The notes under the pieces are model-generated. The model did no database searches, was not told the DNA's origin, and worked only from the letters and a program-made list of their open reading frames with translations. A program made the position numbers and the translations under genes. Below are positions 26,251 through 36,984 of a stretch of DNA of 64,000 nt, piece by piece (the first letter of the stretch is position 1; each line of letters begins with the position of its first letter). The DNA comes from Strongylocentrotus droebachiensis. Lineage: Eukaryota; Echinodermata; Echinoidea; Camarodonta; Strongylocentrotidae. The stretch lies in the NCBI GenBank assembly GCA_035222895.1, contig JAVYIG010000168.1, positions 434,001 through 498,000 of the forward strand, given 5' to 3'.

Positions 26251-28905
26251 TTAATAGCGAAAAAAGTGTCTTTTTTTAAAGCCTTCAATGACTTGTTGCT
26301 GGGGAAAAGCCATAACCATTTAACCATATTCTTATAACTACTTGACTACTAAATTTCTTTATTCCCTTACATGAAGACTCAATTTGTGAACCGCCTGATT
26401 CTCATAGGCTGTGTATGAGTTAAAATTTGCAGTGCAAAGATTGTTCCATTTAAAAGCAAATTGCAACTGGTATGGATTACCAGTGATTGATCTCATATTT
26501 GTACGTTTGCTGTGTAAGCATTTCTATGGAAGGAAGGAGGAGATAAATTAAAAAACAGTTCAATTTGAGTTACCATGGTAATGAGAGGATTAAACTGTAT
26601 TTTTATCTTCACTTAGCCATCTAAGATCTAGTGTAAATTTGTATTTAGAGATCTGAATAAATTGGTACTTGGCGCAACCAGAGGGTTTTGTTTATAAGCT
26701 GGTCTTTACAGACAGTTGTTTGAAATTGTATATAGTTGTATATAGTTAATCTATTATCGTAAAGATGATTTGAAAACCTTGCAACCACAAGAATTCTCAC
26801 ATAACCCATAATAAACCTTTCCTGAATTACCACTATACAAATTCTTTCACATTGCCATCTCATTTCCTTTACTCAACATTATCTTTAATGTTGTAAGAAC
26901 ATGGAGGAAAAAATGGCGTTGCTGGCTGAAGGTGATAGAGAGCTGTCTGAGCCTCTATCAAGAGTTCTTTTGTCGGTGCAGTTATACCTCTTCAATGAGG
27001 CTTTGCATTTGAGTGGTACTGCTCTAAGTAGTTGGTAGTTCCTTTTTTCGGTCGAGAACCTTCAGATGTGTGTCATTGAGACCTTAAAGATGGGTTAAGA
27101 TTGTGGAGACTGAGAGGAGAGCTTTGCAGCAGTAAATCTCTGCAGCCAATTAGCAAAATGGGGTGGGGTGGGGAGGGGGAGATGCGAGGGGAACCACTGG
27201 CATCATTCTGCAATTGATGCACCATTAATATGGGTCTAATCAATTCCTTGACAGTGTCTCCTAAAACAATATCTGAGGCCAACAATTATTTAGATTCACC
27301 CTGTTTAGGGATTTCATTAACGAGACAAATTAATAGGGCACAAGTCATCAAAACAGCAACGTGAACATCCATCATATAGCAGTAATTAGAACTGTTTGAT
27401 TAATTCACGGTCAATGAATAGGGAATCCTTTGATCTTACATTGGTCAGATGTACTCATTTATCTTCCATAATTGTTTTCAAATGTCTTATTTGAGACCAA
27501 CAGTTAATAAAGATGAATCAAATGTCTAATTTAAGTCCACTGTTTGTACTACAAATAAAACAGTGATATATTGCTCATGAGGTGATTTTGGAGTTTCTTG
27601 AGGTTCAGGATTTGCTGGCAGCATGGCTCTTGGGCTATTCCTAAGTTACTGTTATTCATTCCGTTGCACACATTTACCACTGTGTGATTTTTTTTTGTGT
27701 GTATGAATCCTTGTAAGAAATATCACATTAGACTTTAACTGATTCAATATACATCAAATAATCTTTTACTATACAAAATGTTTAATTCACATCTCGGTGT
27801 GTGTTACCATATCCATCTCACTTCACCGTGTTCAATATTCACACCTGCAAGGTGCAATTTTGCCTAAAAGCATGTAGTTTGATTCAGACTATGTTGTGGC
27901 TTTTTGCCTCTAATGTGTTTGATATCATCCATGCACTAACTTTGACCAACGAAAGACGATTGGTAAAAAAATACATTATGGATAGTAGATGAAGTGCTTT
28001 TTGATTTACATGTCTATGAGCTATGCAATTGATGTATTAGGGTTCTTTCTGTATAACGAGATTTCTCATGTGATATCTGGCAAGTATACCTGTGATAAAG
28101 TAAAGGCACAGTGGGTGGGATTGATTTTTTAATGATTTCTTTCCCTAATTCAAGATCATGGAAATGAGTGGGCACATGCTTAGATATATGCATTGACGTA
28201 CCAGACCTCACAGACCTCCTGGCTGTGCTTCTCTGTAAATGTGGACACGGTTGGTTGAAAGAGTTTCTTTTTTTAGGATCGTATTAACACACACCTGCCA
28301 TGGATATACATGCATTTAAAAAACATCATGTTAACTCACCCAAGCCTCCCTGAGAGTACATCCACTACTTTCAAAAAGGTGAATCCACCTTTTATACCTG
28401 TAGTACTTTAAACTTATCTAGTCCACCCTGAGTAGTCACCTCTGAATTTCTATCGATCAATCACAACAACTCTTGGACGAAAATTGTCATCACAACTCAA
28501 CTAGTCATTAAAAGAGTGAACCGTGGTGGAAAAATAAATCTGGAAGACATCTGCGTGCACTGTGTTTCCAGTTATATGCTGACCCCATTTACTTTTTCTA
28601 CCATTGTTGGCGGCATGAGCTAAAGCGTAAGCAGACACCCATAAATAAATCTCCGGCTCGCTCTAATAAGTGTCAGTGTTATTCATCATATCAACATCAT
28701 AGTGCTGGGGTCCATAAAATGGCATTCATTTTCAGTATGAGGGGAGAATTTATGAGAAACGGCTACAAAACTGGCTTTAACGCAGGTTTAGAGTTATATG
28801 GGATAGATTATGGGAGGCTATGCAATGTAGGAGTTCACAGTTGTTCCATATCTTCCTTAGATCTCTACTGTACATCATTGGAATAGTATTTTCACTACTT
28901 GATTA

Positions 28906-28927
28906 GAGTTAATGCCCTTCTGGCTCC
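28906..28927 (-). repeat. Half of a GAGCCAGAAGGGCATTAAC hairpin repeat
   Basis: GAGTTAATGCCCTTCTGGCTCC, a single arm identical in reverse complement to the family arm. The partner arm is not evident nearby. Confidence 0.65.
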
Positions 28928-30035
28928 GAACAGATAATATCGATCTTGACTAAAATCAAATTAATTAATCCATTTGAAAGGCCAAGGGTGAATAATTACA
29001 TAAATAATATTCTTATACCATAAAATTGGATGAAAATGGAAGATTGATTCATTCATATCAAAGGATTTTAAATCTTGTTAGGAAATGATGAAAAAATATT
29101 ATAAAATATATCAAAAACTATTGACATCTGACTTTGAACTATTCAACTAAATTCTTTTCATGAAAAATTGCATTTTGTCATTTGTGGTTTGAGTTCACAG
29201 GTACTTCTGTCATTGCTCAAATTTGATTTTGTTTTGTGAAGGTGGCCGATATTACTGTTTTTCTCTTCAGAAAGACTATATCTGAGAATGAAAATCCTTC
29301 AAAGTCTAAAGATATATGACTGGGTCAATATGTCTATATAGTCTGCTATCCCAATATTTGATAGTTCAATATCAGAACAGTAGTAGATCCCACGTGTAAT
29401 GAGAAAATTGGGACATTTGCAATCAACTTCTCATCAACTAATCAAAGAGCAAATAACCAGCTTTAAACATGTTTGAGTGTGTCGATAGCTTGATGCCAAA
29501 CATTTTACTCTGCAAATCAATGTCCTAGTTTATCAAATCAGTGATGTCTACCAAGAGACATATATTGAGAATATTGGGACATTTGCAATATCTTTTCATC
29601 AACAACTAGCCAACAGACAATTGAGGCATTTGATTTACAAGCTCTGAAGCTCGAAATCGAATACAAGGATGGAGTGTGAATGTGCATTTTATTCCCAAAG
29701 GAATGATTTTTTTTTGCTTCAAGGCGTTTTTTCTTAGCATGATGCTTTCTTAAGATGGTGGTATGTGGTGTTGAAGGTGTTGAGGTTTAATTGACCTGAG
29801 ATGAGGCCAAACCAATAAAGTCCTCGCCATCTATTATTTTATTTGCGCTCCGAGGTGATGATTGCGAGTATGCAGGTTGATTGCGAGAGAGCAGATGAAG
29901 CGATTAATGAATGTGTTCATGGTCTTGTCATTCAGAGCAGGCTTGGCTGCTTTCATATTTGATTTTTAGGATACTGGATTAAAGGGTAATCCATCATTGC
30001 TCTGGAGAATATTGTTTCAGGATTTGTTTGCAACA

Positions 30036-30092
30036 TGTAGGGTTAGGGGTGTAATTGGGTTTAAGGGTAGGTTAAGGGTTAGGGTTAGGTAT
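30036..30092. repeat. Degenerate TTAGGG-like interspersed repeat
   Basis: Irregular GGGTTAGGGG, TTAAGGG and GGGTTAGGG words over about 55 bp, followed by sequence resembling the complement of the 18075-18262 repeat. Too short and irregular to be a telomere. Confidence 0.4.
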
Positions 30093-31145
30093 AATGTTCA
30101 TGCGGGGTTGCAGTTACATAATTACCTAGAGCATGAAACTGTCCGCGTAACGATTGTTGCAAGAGAATGTTTTTTATAAATGTTTAAAGAATCTCTGATT
30201 AACTAGAATAGATGCAATGTGTATCAATCACTTTCCACCTATTAAGCTATACCGCCCATTGACTACTGAATTCTCTCAGTTTTATTGGCTCAATACAGGA
30301 TCTAACCAGTTCCTGTACCCAATGGGTTAGGGATACTTTGAAGGCAATATATATATCTAGTAAATTTCTTCATTATTTTGGTGAATAGTACCTTGTTTAA
30401 TATTGGCTAAAATGTTTAGTTCATCCCCTTATGATATTATTACCTTCAATGTCAATTTACCCAATTTATTCACAAACAGGGTTTAGGCGACCAAATCCTG
30501 CACCTTTACTAATTTGTGTTGTCTAGTGAACTCTGGCAACTGATAGTTATTGAGCTATGACTCAACTATTAAATTATATTAATGATAATATTTTATGTTC
30601 ATAATTGTTCTAAAGTCTATTTTGTTTCACTGTGAGTGCCCTTTTATATGATTAAAGCCCCATATGCCGCTATTTTGGAGTGTTACAATGTGATTCTTTT
30701 TTAAAGGTGTTCAGAGACTAATTATGCCATCTTTTGATTAATTTTTTTTTGTTGAGCCTTTCTTTCGAAACCACGTGTTTGTTCTTCCCGTTTCAAGATA
30801 CATAATCTTCTTTTCATTCAAAGTGTTCGTGGAAACCTATACGGGGAACGGAAGTGCTATGAGGTTGATTTAAGGCTAATGAGGGAGCCGGGAAATTGTA
30901 TGAATGAATTAGCTAATTTACTGTACTGGGATATTACTTCATTCTTTCGTTCGATGGAGGATGATATTAATACTACCCTTAATTAGGAGCTAGCTATTGC
31001 AGTTAATCAAGGACAGCTAATTTGAAATACAGAAAGGGTTTGGTAACTATGATTGAAGGACACTTTATGTGAATAAAGAGATAATTGATTAACAATCCTA
31101 ACAATATGTGAGAGTGATTGAAAGAATTAATACTATACATCATAT

Positions 31146-31189
31146 GTTGAGCGCTATACAAGAACCCGTTATTATTATTATTATTATTA
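31146..31189 (+). repeat. Probable SINE 3' tail with (ATT)n
   Basis: The sequence TGAGCGCTATACAAGAACCCG runs directly into TTATTATTATT units. A GCGCTATA... word followed by ATT repeats is typical of the 3' end of many invertebrate SINEs. No tRNA-like head was found upstream, so this would be a strongly truncated copy. Confidence 0.4.
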
Positions 31190-31230
31190 ACTCTGTATTA
31201 AAGTATATGAATTAACGCCCTTCTGGTTCT
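31187..31230. repeat. Degenerate GAGCCAGAAGGGCATTAAC-family hairpin
   Basis: The inner left part TTAACTCTGTATTAA and a full right arm ATTAACGCCCTTCTGGTTCT remain. The outer left arm is replaced by the (ATT)n tail at 31146-31189. Confidence 0.5.
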
Positions 31231-32060
31231 AAACAGGTGACATATTGGGAAAGTGAAAACTTTTCACTGAGGTCAGTGTGCTTTTAGAATAATGATGTAC
31301 TTTTTTAGGGGTCAGAAGTATTCTTTTCATTTTCCTTCTGAATGCTAAATGCTAATTTTTTAATCTATTAAATGACCAATTTAATTAAATTTAAGTACTT
31401 ATTCATCATCTCAAAACTATTGAAACTGCAAAAAGAATGCATATTGACTTCATAAATCAACATTTATAACTCAACAAAGGGCTATATTTCATTTGAAAGG
31501 GTGCTTTGCTGTGTAGCAATTGAATATACATGCATCAAAATAGTCTAGCAAATATTTGCTGTAAAAGAAAATTAGAAGTATCCTTCATGAGATATATATG
31601 ACATACACGATGGTGTCTTTATTCTGTTTGAAACACAGCAGAAGTGTAATAAGTAAGTAACAATTTCTTCCACGATATGTTAAGGCACTCCGAATGGACA
31701 AGTTATACATGTAACCCACGGAATGCAGTTTAATTTGATGCAGACAGATTTTGTTGAGGCATCATTAAATCACAATTCTGGATTATTATTAAACTAAACA
31801 GAGACACAACACAACCATACAATATTGTGTATCAAGCATCAGCCCATGAAAATAGAGCAAAGGTTATTCTTTTAGTGGGGTGAATAGAAATTAGGACAAT
31901 GTCTAAATCAAGCTCATGTGGTGAACTGGCTTCTAATTTGATTAGACGAGAGCCTCTAGCAAGCCTTCTCGCCAAACATTTAGAAATAATCTGATTTCAT
32001 TTATTGTTTGATGGCTATCTCCAGTGATTGCCGTCTAGAGAGTGTCCACACGCTCCTGTG

Positions 32061-32137
32061 ATATATATATATATATTTCTCTCTCTTGCTTTCTCTTTCT
32101 CTCTCCCCTCTCCCTCCCTCCTCGCCTCTCTTCTTCT

Positions 32138-32181
<44 letters not shown>

Positions 32182-32190
32182 CTCTCTCTC
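32061..32190. repeat. (TA)8 then (TC)n microsatellite
   Basis: A TA run at 32061-32076 is followed by TC, TTC and a pure (TC)n run ending near 32178. Open frames of 64-98 codons on both strands arise from this repeat. Confidence 0.9.
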
Positions 32191-32627
32191 TTGCAAGTCC
32201 AGTCATCTGCCCAGGGCTATTAGAGACTCCCAGTAATAGGTACACTAGTCATTGCGGACAGGTTAGTTGGCATAATTTTTTTTTCCAATTTCAAAAAGGG
32301 GACAGAAAAAGGAGAGCTGTTTGAAGGACATATCATATAAAGCTGAGTCAAAATGAGAAAATACTCTTGAGATGGGCCTGTTGGACGAATGCTGCCAGAG
32401 ACATGGCTTTATTACCGCGGAGCAAGTTTGGAAGCATGTCCCATTGCACTAGCTCTGACTGAGCTGATTGAGCCTGTAATGCCTATGTGGCGGACTTTAG
32501 GTGGGCAGGTCGGGAGGTGTATGATGGGTGAAGCAGGTAACCCCTAACTACTATTGACAGTCCCAATCCCTCCTTTAATGATGTAGGCTGGCCCGAGCCT
32601 CCAGACAATACCATGTATCATCTCCTC

Positions 32628-32686
32628 GGAGCCAGAAGGGCATTAACTCCATGATACAAGACATGGGTTAATGTCCGTCTGCCTCT
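32628..32686. repeat. Hairpin repeat (GAGCCAGAAGGGCATTAAC family), complete
   Basis: GGAGCCAGAAGGGCATTAAC is followed after a short loop by GGTTAATGTCCGTCTGCCTC, its imperfect complement. Same length (59 bp) as the copy at 18520-18578 but with a different loop and more arm mismatches, so an older copy. Confidence 0.75.
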
Positions 32687-35600
32687 CATCCGACGCTACC
32701 CATCATAGCGGGCAACGGGGATCAGAATGGGATGGAAGGTTCAAGACATCAGGAAACTAGAACAAGGATAAGTCATGACAAGCACAAGAAAGAGTGATCA
32801 AATTTGTCCATTCTGGTTACATGAAAGTTGCTCTGAAGCTCACTGTACTTGCCTCTTTGACTGATAAGCCTGAATTTTTTGCGATGAGCTATACATTGGA
32901 AGGGGAAAGGAGTTTTTCAGCATTACTCCTGTATTGTATTTCAATTCCTTTACATCATAGACATGAGAATATTATCCTTTTGCCAAGTAATAACAATTCA
33001 CTCTTTTGACAAAAGGCATGTCTGTTTTATTTGGTCATGTGATGCCCCATTCGTTATAGTGTATTTCTATACATAAATTGACATCAAATGTACAATTTCA
33101 CCTCCTATTTGATATTATCTACGCTCTAAGATATGTTTTTTACTTGATCGAATGGTCAGATTTAATCAGATATACTAAAATCTGAGAGATTTGTTATGGG
33201 TCGGTAACATTCGGGACACGATGGCTTGGACTTGCACCAAAAGACACTTTGGGATGTCTCTAAATTGTGTAGGTAAAGAGCATTCTTGACGGTAGTTGTT
33301 CCAGGGCAGCATATATAGATAGATGCCAAGTCCTGATAACACTCAGCCATCATTACGTGTGTATTTACCTGTACTTTGTTATTCCCTAATGGAAGAGTCC
33401 CTTCCATTATACATGCACTTTGCCCAGATATGGAAAGTAGCAAGAAGAGAAAAGTGTTGGCATGTCGGGGGATTACCATAAACAATTTTAGGCATACAAG
33501 CATATTAGTCTTGCAAATCCCAGTGCGGGGAAAAGGCCAAGCACTTTGGCGCTCCCTTTGTTTGAAATCCATGTGCCTCTGAGTGTAAAGTGGTGCCATG
33601 CTGCCGTAGATGTGGACTGCATCTTTGTAGATATCTCAGTTCAAAATTTCAACTTTTTAAAGATCTATCATATTCTACATGAGTAGAGGATAGATGTTTC
33701 TTAAAAACTGCACATTTATTCCAATTGAATTGTGCCTCCTCTTAAAATCTGCTCCTGTGTTCTACTTCTGTAAATTAATGAAATTCTTAATTGAACAAAA
33801 TTAGATTTAAATATCCCGCTGGATTAGTAATTTTCCGGAAAACAAAAGAGCTTTGCGAAATGGTATTAGAACTGTCTGGTCGACCAGGGATAGATGGGAT
33901 CAAGTGTTCGGCATTCATGATTAAAAGAACATTAGTGACCGTGCTCTCTGAATTCATCATTCATTAGTCCTTTGTCGGGCTGGATTAAGAAGTAATGAAC
34001 CGTGATGTGGAATAGTTTTTGAACCTCAAAACGGTCTGGCAATCGTTCTGCTCACAAGCGTTTAATTTCGTTACTTGAGTGTCCTCTAATTTCCTTTTGT
34101 TAAAATCCAGCCATGCCTCGAGGGATTTCATGAACTTAAACCGTAAAATTGTAGGATTATAGAGGGATTTACTATGAAAGGAATTCAAGCATTGTGACAT
34201 TTAAATGACTTAAGATGCCTTATGATAAGAATGTGCACATATTCATCAAATTGTGGCAGCATATATGCAATTTGCAAGGGGAATCAGTTTACATTGAAGG
34301 TCCATATTACAACTTCAAAGCATTAATTATCATCCTACGTGAATTAAATTTGTATTTGTGTGAAAGAGAAAGTGATGAAAGTTCCATAGAGAGATTGATT
34401 TTAGATGGTTAAACATTTGTACATAAGGAGAGTGATTCATTCTGATACCGGCAAATATAATAAAGCAAGCCATTTATTTGAAGAGATTTCATCAGAATTA
34501 AACAAAAAACAATTACACTTTGTCCAAAATAAAAAAGCAGAGCCATTTCACTTACGTTGCTCCTTATTTCGAAAGATAAATGATTTTTTTTTCCTTTTTT
34601 GTTGCCAAGATATAGTACTCAACCTAAATATTTGCCTCGCTTACAATCATTTTTTTGCATGGGTAATGAAATTCTCATTAGATTTTGCCAATCTGTGTCA
34701 AAAATGATTTGGTAGTTGATCTTTATAAAATGAAAAATGAGACTTAATTATGGGAAATGATGATGTCCCTAATGGTCAGATCGCATAGTCCAATTTTCCA
34801 AACCCTTTTTAGATTATACTGAAAAAGGGGAGGGGGGGGGGGCAAAAGTGTTGTCAGTGACTAAAAATTAAAAACAGATCCCGATATTGTTATTGTTTCT
34901 TGTTCTCTTTTGGTTATTTGTTTGATTCTTAAAAGAATTCTATAACAAATCACATTCCCCCTTTCTAAAAGACAATTTATATTCTCATCGCACAATGTTT
35001 TTGCAAGAGTTTTTCAATTCGACATTGATCTTGTTGATTAGGAATATATGACTGGATAAAGATATCAGAGCCGGATACGTGATATGAACGTTAATTAAAG
35101 TGAAATTGAGTGAATAGGGGGAAGAAAAAATCTTTGGATTATATGAATGTATCTACATTCTCTCCATTTTCATTACTGTAGCTCTATAACAGTTGTACTT
35201 CTTTCTTGCTATTTCACAGAAATTCAGATTTAACTTTTTTTTTACTACCAAGGCTGGGAGATTCATGAAGTTAAATGATCAAGTATGTTGCCAAAGAACT
35301 TTTGCTATGACGTTCACCATCTTCCAGAGTTACTCATTCAAGTCTTCACTTTCTTTCCCTTTGTTCTTCTTTGTCACAGTTTGCCATGTTTTATAAAGTG
35401 TAAGATAAAGAGAATACAAAATAATACTCTACACCTTGATTTATTTATTTGTAATTGTAACTAATATTTGTGTTCACCTTCAAATATGCTGCTGGGTAAA
35501 AATTGTAAGTCTAATAATATTCTTGACAATTTGATGAGTATGATTTGATTTTTTTTTCCTCCAAATATTTGAATTTGTTCTTTATTTGTTTGTATATGTC

Positions 35601-35879
35601 ATTGTTTAAATTGTTTTTAACAATGTGCATGAACTTGCTTGAAAGCAGCCTGTTTTGACTGATTGTGAGTTTTATACCGTGAATAAATATATACAATAAG
35701 TAAATATAATCCACTGGATACAGTCGCAGAAACGGTCTTACATGATGGGTCATTGGAGAGTGTCAAGACCACAGACTGCACACCATTTGAACTGGAAGTA
35801 AGAAATAATTTGCAAAGGGCAGGTGTTCTGCTTTCCATGAAACAAGCAAGCGACGATTGATCCCTTCCAATAATTGTTT
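32687..35879. other. Non-genic stretch
   Basis: Contains a 145-codon minus-strand frame (33162-33599) and shorter frames without recognisable domains. There is a G-run at about 34830-34843. A minus-strand acceptor-like site (TTATTTCTTACTTCCAG) lies near 35797-35813; see findings. Confidence 0.45.
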
Positions 35880-36040
35880 CTCCACCGCGGAATCACATCG
35901 GAGGGACTCGCTCTCCATCCATTCCACGCACTCTCCCTCTCTCCGGTTGGAGTAGGAGGAGGAGGAGGTGTCGGACTATCGGAGGCTTGTCTTACTCTTA
36001 TCTTTTGACTCAGGGAGAGCGAGCGATGTGAACGACAATG
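35880..36040. promoter_or_regulatory. CpG-richer island-like stretch, possible promoter/first exon
   Basis: Locally rich in CG dinucleotides (CCGCGG, TCGGAGG, GAGCGAGCG) and GA/CT initiator-like sequence in an otherwise CpG-poor, AT-rich region. On the minus strand it lies about 70 bp upstream of a good splice acceptor. No TATA box or coding start can be assigned with confidence. Confidence 0.25.
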
Positions 36041-36730
36041 AGAATCAGATATACTGCCCTTGACTCTTGTCACAATCTGGCATTGTTACAGTCGAGGGTT
36101 GGAGGATTGAGTGATCTGACAAGATCGGGTGTAAAGAGACTAATGTATTCTGTTGCCCAGGAGGACATGGCACCTGTTTTAGCAGTTAATAGGAAACTTT
36201 GCTCATTAAATTTGTGTAGTATGATGGCTAACCTTGGTGTCAAATCAATCATGGGATATGGGTTTATTGTATTTTTAAAGAGGGTAACCTGGGAGGAGCA
36301 TTTTAATTTTTAACAAGTTCAGTGGAATTAAAGCCAGAAAGAAAAAACATAACTGGGCTACTTGTGTTGGGGTCAACATTCAACTTGAAAAAACTTCTGA
36401 AAGAACTCCACTATTGAAAAAAGAAGGCGAGAAATATCATGTCCAAAACAATTTTACTTTTGTTACTTCAAAGATGATCTGATGAAACAGAAGGTTTCGT
36501 TTCCAGGTGAAATTTTACTGTGCATTTTTTCATTTTTTTTCTTTTTCATGATGATAGTTTACTTGGTCAAAGGTCACACTATAAACCTTGTTCTAGTACA
36601 CTTTACAAGTTGATTTTCTTACTCATAATTCAAAATAATGGACATGCATGTGACTGTGTGAAATATTCAAATCATACACAGTTTGTCATTTTGGGTATCC
36701 TTTTTCACCTATCAGATATATTGATTATCA

Positions 36731-36820
36731 AACCACCACCCCTACCACCACCATCCCTACCACTACCCCTACCACCATCACCACCACCACCTACGCCATT
36801 ATCATCATCATCTTCATTAT
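36731..36820. repeat. CCA/CAT trinucleotide-rich repeat
   Basis: Irregular ACC/CCT/CAT triplets. A 154-codon frame across it (36520-36984) gains its Pro/Ser run from the repeat and is not supported as a gene. Confidence 0.75.
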
Positions 36821-36984
36821 CAGTGGCACATATGCCAAAATCTTTCATTAGAAATGAAAAGGTTAGTCCAATCTTTCTAAAAAGATTAAAGCTCTTTTTT
36901 TTTATTAAACCTACATTGAGACCCTGTTACTACTTCACTTCTTTTTGCTGTGTAACTAAGTGCCCAGGCCCGTCCCCCATTTGA

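Larger units (their letters stand above)
26255..32060. other. Non-genic stretch with scattered repeats
   Basis: No recognisable exon. The part around 27100-27420 is rich in ATTA/TAAT words and less AT-monotonous than its flanks, which could suit a regulatory module. A related pair of ~50-bp segments sits at 29401 and 29567 (sharing ATTGGGACATTTGCAAT). A small frame at 26901-27038 is discussed in the findings. Confidence 0.45.

Noticed and set aside
30036-30092. Interstitial telomere
   Set aside because: TTAGGG words are few and irregular, and the flanks match a dispersed repeat.
33162-33599. 145-codon minus-strand frame with several cysteines
   Set aside because: No recognisable domain, no splice context and ordinary AT-rich composition; a chance frame is as likely as a gene.
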